DNA from: Streptomyces anulatus
Lineage (GTDB): Bacteria > Actinomycetota > Actinomycetes > Streptomycetales > Streptomycetaceae
DNA: 64,000 nt
Direction of reading: 5' to 3'
NCBI RefSeq assembly: GCF_014650675.1
Contig: NZ_BMVK01000009.1
Coordinates: 124,001 to 188,000, forward strand
The notes beneath the pieces were generated by a model. That model was given only the letters and a program-made list of their open reading frames with translations. It searched no databases and was not told the origin of the DNA. The position numbers and the translations under genes were made by a program. Below are positions 49,951 through 58,772 of this stretch, piece by piece (position 1 is the stretch's first letter; each line of letters opens with the position of its first letter).

Positions 49951-50814
49951 TCAGGCGTAGCGGTAGGTCTTGCCGTGGTCGAGGAGTTTCCTCGGGGTCA
50001 CGCTCCAGGGGGGCATGGCGTCGTCGAGGCCGAAGACGTAGTCGCGGTCCGGGCCGGGCGAGGCGGGCTTGCGGCCCGGCAGGTAGGCGGACTTGGGGTG
50101 GGCCTTGCGCCACCGGTCCCACAGCAGGTCGATGTAGGAGTGGTGGAGCCAGAACACCGGGTCCTCGGGGGAGGCCGCGCCCGCCATCGGACCGCCGACC
50201 CACTGGTGGACCCGGTTGTGGAGGCCCACCGTGCGCACGCCCCGGATCCCCCATCCCTCGATGCGGTTGCGGAAGCCCTCGGTGCAGACGCTGTTCCAGG
50301 GCTCGGTGTCGTAGACGGGGTCCTTGAGCGCCCGCGCCACGTCGTTCTTGGTCGGGAGGGAGACCGGGTCGCGGCCGGGCCTGCCGAAGTTGCGGGTGAG
50401 GTAGTGCTCGTCGGTGACGCCCCTGCCGACGCTCCAGTTGCCCGCCTCGTACGCGAACGCTCCGGTGGTGACCCGGCGGTCGCCCTGTCTGCCGTTGCCG
50501 CCGAGGAAGTCCTCCGCCCAGAGCGAGGAGGTCGGCCTGTCGTCCTGGGTCCAGTCCCAGTAGGGGACGCTGACGCCCGCGTCGACGCGTTGGAGCGCCT
50601 TCTCGAACTCCAGCAGGTACTGGCGGTGCCAGGGGAAGAAGGAGGACGTCATGTGCGCCGGACGCGGGCGCCTCTCGGTGTCCATGACGTAGTACTCCCG
50701 GTGCATGACGACGAAGTCGTCGTAGCGGCCCGAGCGCTTCAGTTTCAGGATCGCGTCGACGAGCCGACGCTTCTCAGTGCGCGTGAGGTCGCGCTGGTTC
50801 TTGCGGGTGTACAC
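49951..50814 (-). CDS. melC2: tyrosinase (MelC2 type)
   Basis: 287 residues from GTG (VYTRKNQRDLTRTEKRRLVD), preceded by AGGAGG. The type-3 copper ligands are all in place: CuA His38, His54 and His63 (MHREYY, HMTSSFFPWHRQY) and CuB His199, His203 and His225 (GLHNRVHQ, FWLHHSYID). It oxidises tyrosine to dopaquinone, the first step of melanin. No signal peptide of its own is seen; MelC enzymes leave the cell with the Tat-exported MelC1 partner, encoded just upstream. Compared with the classic 273-residue enzyme it has a small insertion. Confidence 0.95.
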   Translation of the reverse strand: MYTRKNQRDLTRTEKRRLVDAILKLKRSGRYDDFVVMHREYYVMDTERRPRPAHMTSSFFPWHRQYLLEFEKALQRVDAGVSVPYWDWTQDDRPTSSLWAEDFLGGNGRQGDRRVTTGAFAYEAGNWSVGRGVTDEHYLTRNFGRPGRDPVSLPTKNDVARALKDPVYDTEPWNSVCTEGFRNRIEGWGIRGVRTVGLHNRVHQWVGGPMAGAASPEDPVFWLHHSYIDLLWDRWRKAHPKSAYLPGRKPASPGPDRDYVFGLDDAMPPWSVTPRKLLDHGKTYRYA

Positions 50815-50833
50815 CGGTGCTGGTCCTCCTGGT

Positions 50834-51313
50834 TCACATGCGGTGCGCGGCGGGGTGCGCGAGTCCGGCGGCTCCGAGCTCGTCGACGGCGGCACGGGCC
50901 GTCTCCAGCAGCGTCGGATACGACTCGTAGTGCCGGACGTCGCTCAGATAGGTGCCGTCCGCCCGCCTCATGACGTGCAGCGGCCTGCCGTCGATGCGGA
51001 TCTCGGAACCCGGTTCGGCGGCGACCATCACGCGGTCGTCGTCCCGGGCGCCGGCGGGGACCACGACGGTCGCCGTTCCCCGGATCTCCCGGCCCCGGTA
51101 CATCTCGGCGAACTCTTCCGTCGTGGATCCGGGGCCGGGCGCGGGCGCCTCGGGCGCCGGTGCCGGCCGGGCCGCGGCGGCCCGCTCATGGTCGAGCAGC
51201 GGGAGCAGGGCGCCTGCGGTGCCCGTGACCACCGCGGCGGTGAAGGCTCCGCGCAGGACGGTCCGGCGGGAGGGAATGCGGGTGCCGCCCGGTTTCGCGG
51301 GGGTGGGGCTCAT
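50834..51313 (-). CDS. melC1: tyrosinase copper-transfer partner (MelC1 type)
   Basis: 159 residues. The twin-arginine signal SRRTVLRGAFTAAVVTGTAG is followed by a Pro/Ala linker and the caddie domain (GREIRGTATVVVPAG, GSEIRIDGRPLHVMRRADGT, YLSDVRHYESYPTLLETARA). MelC1 binds the enzyme, inserts copper and carries it out through Tat. It lies 19 bases upstream of the tyrosinase gene on the same strand, the usual melC order. Confidence 0.92.
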   Translation of the reverse strand: MSPTPAKPGGTRIPSRRTVLRGAFTAAVVTGTAGALLPLLDHERAAAARPAPAPEAPAPGPGSTTEEFAEMYRGREIRGTATVVVPAGARDDDRVMVAAEPGSEIRIDGRPLHVMRRADGTYLSDVRHYESYPTLLETARAAVDELGAAGLAHPAAHRM

Positions 51314-51334
51314 GAGATGACTGCCTGCCTCTCG

Positions 51335-51363
51335 TTGACTCGCCTCATTGACTCGTTAACTCG
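51335..51363. promoter_or_regulatory. three TTGACTCG-type direct repeats between melC and P450 genes
   Basis: TTGACTCG at 51335-51342 and 51348-51355 and TTAACTCG at 51356-51363, in the divergent spacer. They overlap possible -35 elements. A further TTGACA at 51388-51393 and an ACGAGA...TCTCGT repeat (51394-51399, 51415-51420) lie beyond. Which gene they control is not clear. Confidence 0.45.
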
Positions 51364-51567
51364 TCCGAGGTGCTGCTGATGGCGATGTTGACAACGAGAC
51401 GGGAGCGAAACAGTTCTCGTGCGTGCGGCGTACGGCGCACTCGCGGTGGTTCCGTTCCGTCAAACGCGTGAGGGTGCGGGGTCATCGGCGGCGACGGGCC
51501 GCGTCGAAGAGGCCTCCGGCGGCCGGCGGGCCGGACCATGGCCTGGCGAACCGTGGAGGTGATGGGC

Positions 51568-52857
51568 ATGACCGTTCCGTACCAGCTGTCCGGGGACCGT
51601 GTACTGCGCGCGGCGGACGTCGATCTGGCCGACCCGGCCTTCTGGCGGCTGCCGCGCCCCGAGAGGCTCAGGGCCTTCGCCCTGCTGCGGGAGCTGGACG
51701 CGCCGGTCCTGTTCACTCCGCGGGCCGGTACCGCGCGCACCGCCGGCAAGCCGTTCCACGCCCTGGTGCGCCATGCGGACGTCCGGACCGCGAGCCGCAC
51801 GCCCCAGGTGTTCGCGAGCGCTCCGGGGGTCACCACCCCGGAGCCGGCCGGCTGGGCGAAGGCACTGTTCGGGAACTCGATGGTCAACATGGACGGGCTC
51901 GAGCACGCGGCGCTGCGCCGGATCATCTCGCGGCGGTTCACCCCCCGGCTGCTGGCGGACGTCGAGGAGAACGTCGGCCGGCTCGCCGGTCGGCTGGTGG
52001 ACGAGCTGATCGCCGAGCGCCCCCGGGACTTCATGCCGTCGGCGGCCTCACGGTTGCCGCTGGAGGTGATCTGCGACCTGATGGGCATCCCGAAGGCGTA
52101 CCGGGCGCGGATCGCGGATCAGATCGACCACGCGTCGGAGCATGTCGGCGTCGAGCGCCGGGGCCGGGCCCGGCTGCGGATTCCCGGTCGTGGGCTGGCG
52201 TCGCTGGCCCGGATGCAGTTCGTCATGGGGCGGCTCGCCCGGGAACGGCGCCGGCACCCCGAGGACGACCTCGTCTCGGCGCTCGTCAGCGCGGACATCG
52301 ACGGCGAGGCGCTGACCGGGCAGCAGCTCGGGGCCTTCTTCTCGCTGCTGCTGGTGGCCGGGGTGGAGACGACCCGCAACGCCATCGCGCACGGGCTGTT
52401 CCTGCTCGACCGGCATCCGGAGCAGCGGGAGCTGCTGCGGTCCGACTTCGACCGGTACATCGGTGGCGCCGTCGACGAGATCGTGCGGCATTCGACGCCG
52501 ATCATCCAGTTCCGTAGGACGGTGATCGCGGAATGCGCACTGGGCGGCCGTACGTTTCTCCCGGGGGAGAAAGTCGCTCTCATTTATGCGTCCGCCAATC
52601 GCGACGAGGCGGTTTTCACCCATCCGGATCGCTTCGACATCACCCGGTCGCCGAATCCCCATCTGGGGTACGGAGGCGGGGGCCCGCACCACTGCCTGGG
52701 AGCACATCTGGCCCGTCTCGAAATGACGGCCCTGTTCCGGGAACTGATCGGCCGTCGTCCCGTCATGCGGAATCTGGGAGATCCGGAACTGGTCGACTCG
52801 AATTTCGACAACCGCGTCGGCTCGCTGCCCTTCACGTTCGGCCCCACATTCACCTGA
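51568..52857 (+). CDS. cytochrome P450
   Basis: 429 residues. The ATG at 51568 is preferred because GGAGG lies eight bases before it; two in-frame ATGs upstream exist. The oxygen-binding helix reads LLVAGVETTRNAI, the ExxR is DEIVRHS, and the heme site is GYGGGGPHHCLGAHLARLEM with the Cys thiolate. The VNMDGLEHAALRRIISRRFT block resembles CYP124/125/142-type sterol or branched-lipid oxidases; the substrate is not certain. The last quarter uses more A/T third positions than its neighbours. It needs a ferredoxin and reductase; the FprA-like gene at 1092 could serve. It is divergent from melC1. Confidence 0.9.
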   Translation: MTVPYQLSGDRVLRAADVDLADPAFWRLPRPERLRAFALLRELDAPVLFTPRAGTARTAGKPFHALVRHADVRTASRTPQVFASAPGVTTPEPAGWAKALFGNSMVNMDGLEHAALRRIISRRFTPRLLADVEENVGRLAGRLVDELIAERPRDFMPSAASRLPLEVICDLMGIPKAYRARIADQIDHASEHVGVERRGRARLRIPGRGLASLARMQFVMGRLARERRRHPEDDLVSALVSADIDGEALTGQQLGAFFSLLLVAGVETTRNAIAHGLFLLDRHPEQRELLRSDFDRYIGGAVDEIVRHSTPIIQFRRTVIAECALGGRTFLPGEKVALIYASANRDEAVFTHPDRFDITRSPNPHLGYGGGGPHHCLGAHLARLEMTALFRELIGRRPVMRNLGDPELVDSNFDNRVGSLPFTFGPTFT

Positions 52858-52979
52858 ACGGCACGCCCGCAACGCCGAATACGATAAATGGACTCCTGCG
52901 CATGCCCCCGGTGCACGATGATGCGATTCTCTCCCTATCAGGCCGAACCGGCCGGAATTCACCGCAGCCAGGAGGAGCA

Positions 52980-54227
52980 ATGCCGGCTAAACGCCGTCTC
53001 ATCGTTTCGTGCATCGCGGCGGCTGCTCTCAGCCTCCTGGCGGGTGGCGGCATCGCGGGCCAGTCGCCTCCGGGCACCGATTCCGTCGACGGCGCCGCTC
53101 CCGGCCCGCCGGGGGCGGCGAGCAGTACGGCGCACGGCGCGTATCTGGACTACGGGCCCGCCGGGGTCCGCAGAATGGCCGAGCTGTCGCGCTGGCTCGG
53201 CGGGGCGGAGCTGCGGGTCGGACACACGTACCTGCCGGGCGATCTCTGGGTGAACATCGAAGGGACGCCCGATTTCCTCGAAGCCTGGGCGGACTGGAGA
53301 CAGGCGGACCCTGAACGGATGTTCGTCCTGAACGTGCCGATGCTGGAGCGCAACGAGGAGCGGGTCCCGGACGGCGAGGTCCGCACCCTGCTCCGGGCGG
53401 GCGCGGACGGAGACTACGACCAGCACTTCACGCGGCTCGCGGAGCGTCTGGTGGGGCTGGGCGTTCCCGACACCGTGATCGTGCTCGGCTGGGAGATGAA
53501 CGGCACGACGTACACGCATCGGTGCGGTCCCGATCCCGCGGCCTGGAAGGCGTACTGGGAGCGGATCGTCACGGCGATGCGCGCGGTGCCGGGTCAGGAC
53601 TTCCGCTTCGACTTCACGCCGAGCCGGGGCCGGGACGCGGTGCCGTGGACCGAGTGCTACCCGGGCGACGACGTCGTCGACATCATCGGGATGGACTCCT
53701 ACGACCAGCCCCCCGGCGAGACCTTCGACGACCAGATCACCGACCCGTACGGGCTCCAGAAGCACGTCGACTTCGCGGCGGAGCACGGCAAGCCCATCTC
53801 GTTCCCGGAGTGGGGGCTCTTCCGCAACGGCGACAACCCCGAGTACATGCGGCGGATGCTGGAGTGGATCGACCGGCACAAGCCGCTCTACCAGACGGTG
53901 ACGGACTACTGCCCGCACGGCGTCTGGCAGTGCAGGAGCAATCCGCGGTCCTCGAAGGTGTTCCGGACGATGCTGACCGAGATGGCCGCGCCGGCCTCGC
54001 CCGCGCCCAGCCCCACACCTACTCCTACTCCTACGGCTACTGCCACTCCGACGGATCCGGCGGTGGCCCCGACGGTCCCGCCGTCCGTGGGGCCCTCCCC
54101 GGTGACACCCTCGCCGGTGCTGCCGGGGGCCGAGGCGCCGCCCACCCGCACGTGGTGCGTATCCGTCCCGTTCGGCGACTGGCTGGGCCCGTGGCTGCGG
54201 GAGCGCGAGATCTGCTTCCGCTACTGA
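52980..54227 (+). CDS. secreted GH26-like glycoside hydrolase
   Basis: 415 residues; AGGAGG sits just before the ATG. The signal peptide is MPAKRRLIVSCIAAAALSLL. The catalytic domain (about 45-340) contains VIVLGWEMNGTTYTHRCGPD (general acid/base Glu in GWEMNG), VVDIIGMDSYDQPPGETFDD and PISFPEWGLFRNG (nucleophile Glu in FPEWG), the layout of family 26 (mannanase/lichenase-like) enzymes. A Pro-Thr linker (PTPTPTPTATATPT) leads to a short Cys-bearing C-terminal tail (RTWCVSVPFGDWLG). It probably degrades a beta-glycan outside the cell, possibly including the operon's own polymer. Confidence 0.85.
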   Translation: MPAKRRLIVSCIAAAALSLLAGGGIAGQSPPGTDSVDGAAPGPPGAASSTAHGAYLDYGPAGVRRMAELSRWLGGAELRVGHTYLPGDLWVNIEGTPDFLEAWADWRQADPERMFVLNVPMLERNEERVPDGEVRTLLRAGADGDYDQHFTRLAERLVGLGVPDTVIVLGWEMNGTTYTHRCGPDPAAWKAYWERIVTAMRAVPGQDFRFDFTPSRGRDAVPWTECYPGDDVVDIIGMDSYDQPPGETFDDQITDPYGLQKHVDFAAEHGKPISFPEWGLFRNGDNPEYMRRMLEWIDRHKPLYQTVTDYCPHGVWQCRSNPRSSKVFRTMLTEMAAPASPAPSPTPTPTPTATATPTDPAVAPTVPPSVGPSPVTPSPVLPGAEAPPTRTWCVSVPFGDWLGPWLREREICFRY

Positions 54228-54241
54228 CCCCGGGCATGGAA

Positions 54242-54275
54242 ACGGCTCCGGCCCTCCTGTCGGGGCCGGAGCCGT
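54242..54275 (+). terminator. 13-bp perfect hairpin terminator
   Basis: 54242-54254 pairs with 54263-54275 around an 8-base loop, 15 bases after the glycosidase stop codon. Confidence 0.85.
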
Positions 54276-54452
54276 CCACCCACACGGGTCCAGCGCGGGG
54301 GCAGGTGGACAAGCAACCGCTTGTCACCACCACCAACGCGGACACCGCCCGCTCCGTCACGCCGCCGAACGAGGGACAGCCCGGGATCTCGCGCCGGGCG
54401 CGGTCCGGGGCGACGAGCGACCATGGAAACCTACAGAGGGTGGTGAGGTGCA

Positions 54453-56918
54453 ATGGCATCCGCCGATGAGGGCTCCCCGGCGGAGCCCGGCCCGCTGCCC
54501 TCCGGGGACGGGCCGGAACCGGCGCGGACGACCGACGGCGCGGCGGCGGTGATCGCCGGGGACGGCACGGTCATCGGCTGGACCCGCGGGGCCGAGGCGC
54601 TGCTCGGGTATCCGGCGGCCGAGGTGGTCGGCCGGTCCGCCGCCCTGCTGCTGACGGGCCCCCCGGACGCCCGGCGCACGGCCGCGGTGGCCGCCCGCTG
54701 CCGGGCCGGTTCGGGATGGAGCGGGCTGGTCCCCCTGCGGGCCAGGGACGGCCGGTCCCTGGACATCGACGTACGGGCCACCGCCTCGTTCCTGATCGCC
54801 GGGCGGGAGGGCTTCCTGGTGTCCGGGCGGGAACTCACCCCGCACTGGACGATGCGCGGGTCCGTGCTGGACGACTTCCTGACCCGGTCGCCGGTCGGGA
54901 TGGCGGTGCTCGACCCCGAGCTGCGCTATCTGTGGCTGAACGACACCCTGGAACGGTTCGGCGGCGTGCCCCGGGAGCAGCGGCTGGGACGCCGGCCGAG
55001 CGAGGTGCTGCCCACAGCGCTGGCGGCGCCCATCGAGCGGTTGATGCGGCAGGTCCTGTCGACCGGCGAGGCGATCACGGACTACGAGTACCTGGGCTGG
55101 AGCTGGGCCGATCCGCACCGCCGGAGGGCGTACGCGAGCTCGTTCTTCCCGCTCGCCGACGCCGGGGACCGGCAGATCGGTATCGGCTACATGGTCCTCG
55201 ACGTCACCGACCGGTGGAACGCGCGCCGACTGCTCGCGCTGGTGAACGAGGCCGGAGCGAGTATCGGCAGCACCCTGGACGTACAGCGCACGGCGCAGGA
55301 GCTCGCCGACTTCGCGGTGCCCCGGTTCGCGGACTTCGTCTTCGTCGACCTGCTGGAGAACCCGTTCGGCGGCGACCGGCCGGGGGCGCCGGCACCGGCC
55401 GAGGGCGAGCGGCCCGCCATGCGCCGGGCGGGCATGAGCTCGGTGCGGGAGGGCTGCCCGGAGGCGGTCGTACGGGTCGGGGAGACGGTCGACTTCGTAC
55501 CGCCGCCGCACGACGCGCACTTCCTCCTGGACGGCGACCCGGTCCTGCTCCCGGCGCTCGACCCGGACAGCCACGGGTGGACGGTGGAGCAGCCGGAGCG
55601 GGCCGCACGGCTCCGGGAGTTCGGGCTGCACTCGCTGATCTCCGTACCGATGCGGGCGCGCGACACCGTGCTGGGGCTGACCACCTTCATGCGGTCGCAG
55701 AATCCGGTGCCGTTCGACGAGGACGATGTGGCGCCCGCCCGGGAGCTGGTGGCGCGTGCGGCCGTGTGCGTGGACAACGCCCGCCGCTACACCCGGGAGC
55801 ACACCGCGGCGCTGGTGCTCCAGCGGAGCCTGCTGCCGCACACGCTGCGCGGCGGGACGGCGCTGGACGTGGCGTCGTCGTACCTTCCGGCGGACGCGAA
55901 GGACGGGGTGGGCGGCGACTGGTTCGACGTGATCCCGCTGTCCGGCGCCCGGGTCGGTCTGGTCATCGGCGATGTCGTCGGGCACGGCATCGGGGCCGCC
56001 GCGACCATGGGCCGGCTGCGCACCGCCGTACAGACGCTGGCCGACATGGATCTTCCCCCGGACGAGCTGCTGGCCCGCCTGGACGATCTCGTCCTCCGGC
56101 TCAGCGAGGAGGAGCGCGCGGGGGGACCGGCGGAGCGGGGCGGGACGACGGTGGTGGGGGCCACCTGCCTGTACGCCGTCTACGATCCGGCGAGCGGCTG
56201 CTGCACGATGGCGCGGGCCGGTCACCCGCCGCCGGTGGTCGTCACGCCGGACAACACGGTCAGCTTCCCGGACCTGCCCACCGGGCCGCCCCTGGGACTC
56301 GGCGGGCTGCCCTTCGAGTCCCTGGAGATCGAGCTGCCCGAAGGGAGTCTCCTCGGCCTCTACACCGACGGGCTCATCGAAGGGGCCGACAAGGACCTCG
56401 GGCGCGGCATGGAGCGGCTGGGCCGGGCGGTGTCCCGGGACGGGATGCCGCTGAAGGACCTGTGTCCGGCGGTGGTCAAGGAACTGCTGCCCGTCCCCCA
56501 GCCGGACGACATCGCGCTGCTCCTCGCCCGGACGCATCGCCTGAGCCCCGAACACCTGGCTTCGTGGGACGTGCCCGTGGACCCCGCGGCGGTCGGGGAG
56601 ACCCGGGCCAAGGTCTCCCGCCGGCTGGAGGCGTGGGGGCTGGAGGATCTGTCGATGACGACGGAGCTGATCGTCAGCGAACTGGTGACCAACGCGATCC
56701 GGTACGGCGCGGGGCCGGTACGGCTGCGGCTGCTGTTCCAGTCGGCGCTGACCTGCGAGGTGTCCGACGCCAGCAACACCTCACCGCGGCTGCGGCACGC
56801 CAGGACGACCGACGAGGGCGGGCGCGGGCTGTTCCTCGTCGCGCAGCTCGCGCACCGGTGGGGCACGCGCTACACCCCCCAGGGGAAGATCATCTGGGCG
56901 GAGCAGCCCCTTCCCTGA
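54453..56918 (+). CDS. PAS-PAS-GAF-PP2C-HATPase phosphatase/anti-sigma-kinase fusion
   Basis: 821 residues. Two PAS domains (VIAGDGTVIGWTRGAEALLG at about 34; MAVLDPELRYLWLNDTLERF at about 150), a GAF domain (about 265-445), a PP2C domain with GGDWFDVIP, GDVVGHGIGAA, LYTDGLIEG and DDIALLLART, and a C-terminal HATPase_c domain with ELVTNAIRYG and DEGGRGLFLVAQLAHRWG. The chain could both phosphorylate and dephosphorylate anti-anti-sigma partners, as in RsbW/SpoIIE-type circuits. GTGAGGTG precedes the ATG. It is a separate unit, with a terminator upstream. Confidence 0.9.
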   Translation: MASADEGSPAEPGPLPSGDGPEPARTTDGAAAVIAGDGTVIGWTRGAEALLGYPAAEVVGRSAALLLTGPPDARRTAAVAARCRAGSGWSGLVPLRARDGRSLDIDVRATASFLIAGREGFLVSGRELTPHWTMRGSVLDDFLTRSPVGMAVLDPELRYLWLNDTLERFGGVPREQRLGRRPSEVLPTALAAPIERLMRQVLSTGEAITDYEYLGWSWADPHRRRAYASSFFPLADAGDRQIGIGYMVLDVTDRWNARRLLALVNEAGASIGSTLDVQRTAQELADFAVPRFADFVFVDLLENPFGGDRPGAPAPAEGERPAMRRAGMSSVREGCPEAVVRVGETVDFVPPPHDAHFLLDGDPVLLPALDPDSHGWTVEQPERAARLREFGLHSLISVPMRARDTVLGLTTFMRSQNPVPFDEDDVAPARELVARAAVCVDNARRYTREHTAALVLQRSLLPHTLRGGTALDVASSYLPADAKDGVGGDWFDVIPLSGARVGLVIGDVVGHGIGAAATMGRLRTAVQTLADMDLPPDELLARLDDLVLRLSEEERAGGPAERGGTTVVGATCLYAVYDPASGCCTMARAGHPPPVVVTPDNTVSFPDLPTGPPLGLGGLPFESLEIELPEGSLLGLYTDGLIEGADKDLGRGMERLGRAVSRDGMPLKDLCPAVVKELLPVPQPDDIALLLARTHRLSPEHLASWDVPVDPAAVGETRAKVSRRLEAWGLEDLSMTTELIVSELVTNAIRYGAGPVRLRLLFQSALTCEVSDASNTSPRLRHARTTDEGGRGLFLVAQLAHRWGTRYTPQGKIIWAEQPLP

Positions 56919-56960
56919 CCCTCCCCTGATCGATGCCCGCCGGGAAATGCGGGACAGCCC

Positions 56961-58772
56961 TTAGGAGTGGGCCGCCGCGTCCTCGCGGGCGAAGAGGCGG
57001 GTCAGCGGCCCGCCCGCCCGGATCAGCTCGTCCCAGGTGCCCTCCTCGACGATGCGCCCGCCGTCCAGGACCACGATCCGGTCGGCCCTGCGGACCGTGG
57101 CCGGGCGGTGGGCGATCACCAGGGTCGTCCGGGTGGCGGAGTCGGCCGCGAGCGCCCGGGACAGTTCCGCGTCGCCCCGGTGGTCCAGATGGGCCGTCGT
57201 CTCGTCCAGGACGAGTACGCGCGGCCCGCTCAGCAGCCCCCGGGCCAGGGCCACCCGGGCGCGCTGGCCGCCGGACAGGGTCGCGCCGCGCTCGCCGACG
57301 GCGGTGTCCAGCCCGTCGGGCAGGGCGTCGGCGATGGGGGCGATGCCGCAGATCCGGGTCACCGCGCCCAGGTCGTCCGCCGTGGCGTCCGGAGTACCCA
57401 GGCGGAGGTTCTCGGCGAGGGTGCCGTGGAAGAGCGGGGCCTCCTGCCCCACCACGGACACGGCGGCACGCAGGTCCTCCTCGGTGAGGTCCCGCAGGTC
57501 CACGGGGCGGGCCGGGGCGGCGGGCACGAGCTCCACGGCGCCGGCCTCGGGGTCCCAGTACCGCGCCAGGAGGTGGGCGCAGGTCGACTTGCCTGCCCCG
57601 GACGCTCCGACGAGGGCCACGGTCTCGCCCGGCCGGACGGTCAGGTCGAGGCCGTCCAGGACCGGCTCGCCCCCGTAGCCGAACCGGACGCCGCGCAGCC
57701 GCAGGCCCAGCGGCCCCGCCGGTACGGGGCGGGGGGCGGCGGGAGCGGGGGCTCCGGCGGGGGCGTGCAGGGCGGCCCGGACCCGTGAGGCGGCGGCGCG
57801 CAGGCTGCCCGCCCGGCCGAGTGCGGCCGCCGATTCGGCGACCGGGGCCAGGGCTCCCAGCGCCAGGGCCATGGCGGCGGGGGCCCACGCCCCGTCCAGA
57901 CGTCCGGCGGACGCGGCGTGGGCGGCGGCCGCCACCACCCCGATGACGGCGGCGACGACCAGCAGATCACGGGTCGCGCCCGCCCCGGTCTCCCAGGACT
58001 GCTCCGCGCGCTGGGCGCGGGCGAGCCCGCGGCCTGCGGACCGCAGCCGGGCCCGCCTGCGGTTCAGCGCCCCCGCCATCAGGAGTTCGCGCAGCCCGTC
58101 GACGCTCTCCACGGTCTCGGACGAGACCTCGGCGAGCGCGCTCCGGGTCCGCGCCCCGCGTTCGGCGCGCCCGCGCGCTTCGAACAGCGGCGACCAGATC
58201 AGGAGGAGCGCGGCGGGCACGACGGCGAGCAGCAGCCAGGGGCCGAGGGCCGCCAGCACAGCCGCCGACACCGCGAAGACCAGCCCGGAGGCGAGGAGTT
58301 GGGCGATGGCGTGGGCGTAGAAGAACTCCAGTGCCTCGACGTCCCCGAGTGCGGTGGCCGCGAGGTCGCCGCTGCGCCGGCCCGCGATCCGGGCGGGGGC
58401 GCTGCGGGCCAGCCCGTCGAAGACCCGCACGCGCAGTTCGGCGAGGACCCGGTAGGCGAGGTCGTGCGAGAGGTCCATCTCCCGCCAGGTGGCGAGGGCC
58501 CGGAGCAGGACGAGCCCGATCAGGACGGCGACGGTCCCGGTGGTGGGCGGGCGGTGCTCCGTGACGGCTGTGCCCACCGTGTACGCGGCGAGGGTCACGA
58601 GGGCGACCAGGGCCGCCTGGTCGACTAGGGCGGCCAGGCAGGTGCGCAGCACGGTGGCGCGGTGCGCGCCGAGGACCGGGAGGAGCGAGCGCAGGGCGCC
58701 GGTCCCGGCGTCGTCGGGGGTGGCGGGGACCGGGGAACGGGCGGGGTCGGTCGGGGCCGGGGTCGGGGTCAT
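56961..58772 (-). CDS. CydC-like ABC exporter subunit (TMD-NBD), last gene of YcaO operon
   Basis: 603 residues. About six helices in the N-terminal half (LVALVTLAAYTVGTAV, ASGLVFAVSAAVLAALGP, LLVVAAVIGVVAAAAHAA), then the ATPase: Walker A GASGAGKST, signature LSGGQRARVALARGL, Walker B VLVLDETTAHLD. Its ATG overlaps the stop of the CydD-like gene (ATGA), so the pair should form a heterodimer. CydDC exports cysteine/glutathione for cytochrome bd; no cydAB genes are present here, so in this operon it may export a peptide or supply thiol for maturation. Confidence 0.85.
   Translation of the reverse strand: MTPTPAPTDPARSPVPATPDDAGTGALRSLLPVLGAHRATVLRTCLAALVDQAALVALVTLAAYTVGTAVTEHRPPTTGTVAVLIGLVLLRALATWREMDLSHDLAYRVLAELRVRVFDGLARSAPARIAGRRSGDLAATALGDVEALEFFYAHAIAQLLASGLVFAVSAAVLAALGPWLLLAVVPAALLLIWSPLFEARGRAERGARTRSALAEVSSETVESVDGLRELLMAGALNRRRARLRSAGRGLARAQRAEQSWETGAGATRDLLVVAAVIGVVAAAAHAASAGRLDGAWAPAAMALALGALAPVAESAAALGRAGSLRAAASRVRAALHAPAGAPAPAAPRPVPAGPLGLRLRGVRFGYGGEPVLDGLDLTVRPGETVALVGASGAGKSTCAHLLARYWDPEAGAVELVPAAPARPVDLRDLTEEDLRAAVSVVGQEAPLFHGTLAENLRLGTPDATADDLGAVTRICGIAPIADALPDGLDTAVGERGATLSGGQRARVALARGLLSGPRVLVLDETTAHLDHRGDAELSRALAADSATRTTLVIAHRPATVRRADRIVVLDGGRIVEEGTWDELIRAGGPLTRLFAREDAAAHS

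Noticed and set aside
54357..56555. Long minus-strand open frame opposite the PAS-PP2C phosphatase
   Set aside because: It is the shadow of the well-supported plus-strand gene in high-GC sequence; no domain is recognisable.
56919..56960. Precursor peptide gene for the YcaO operon in the gap after the last gene
   Set aside because: The gap is 42 bases and has no reading frame with a leader-like or Cys/Ser/Thr-rich sequence.
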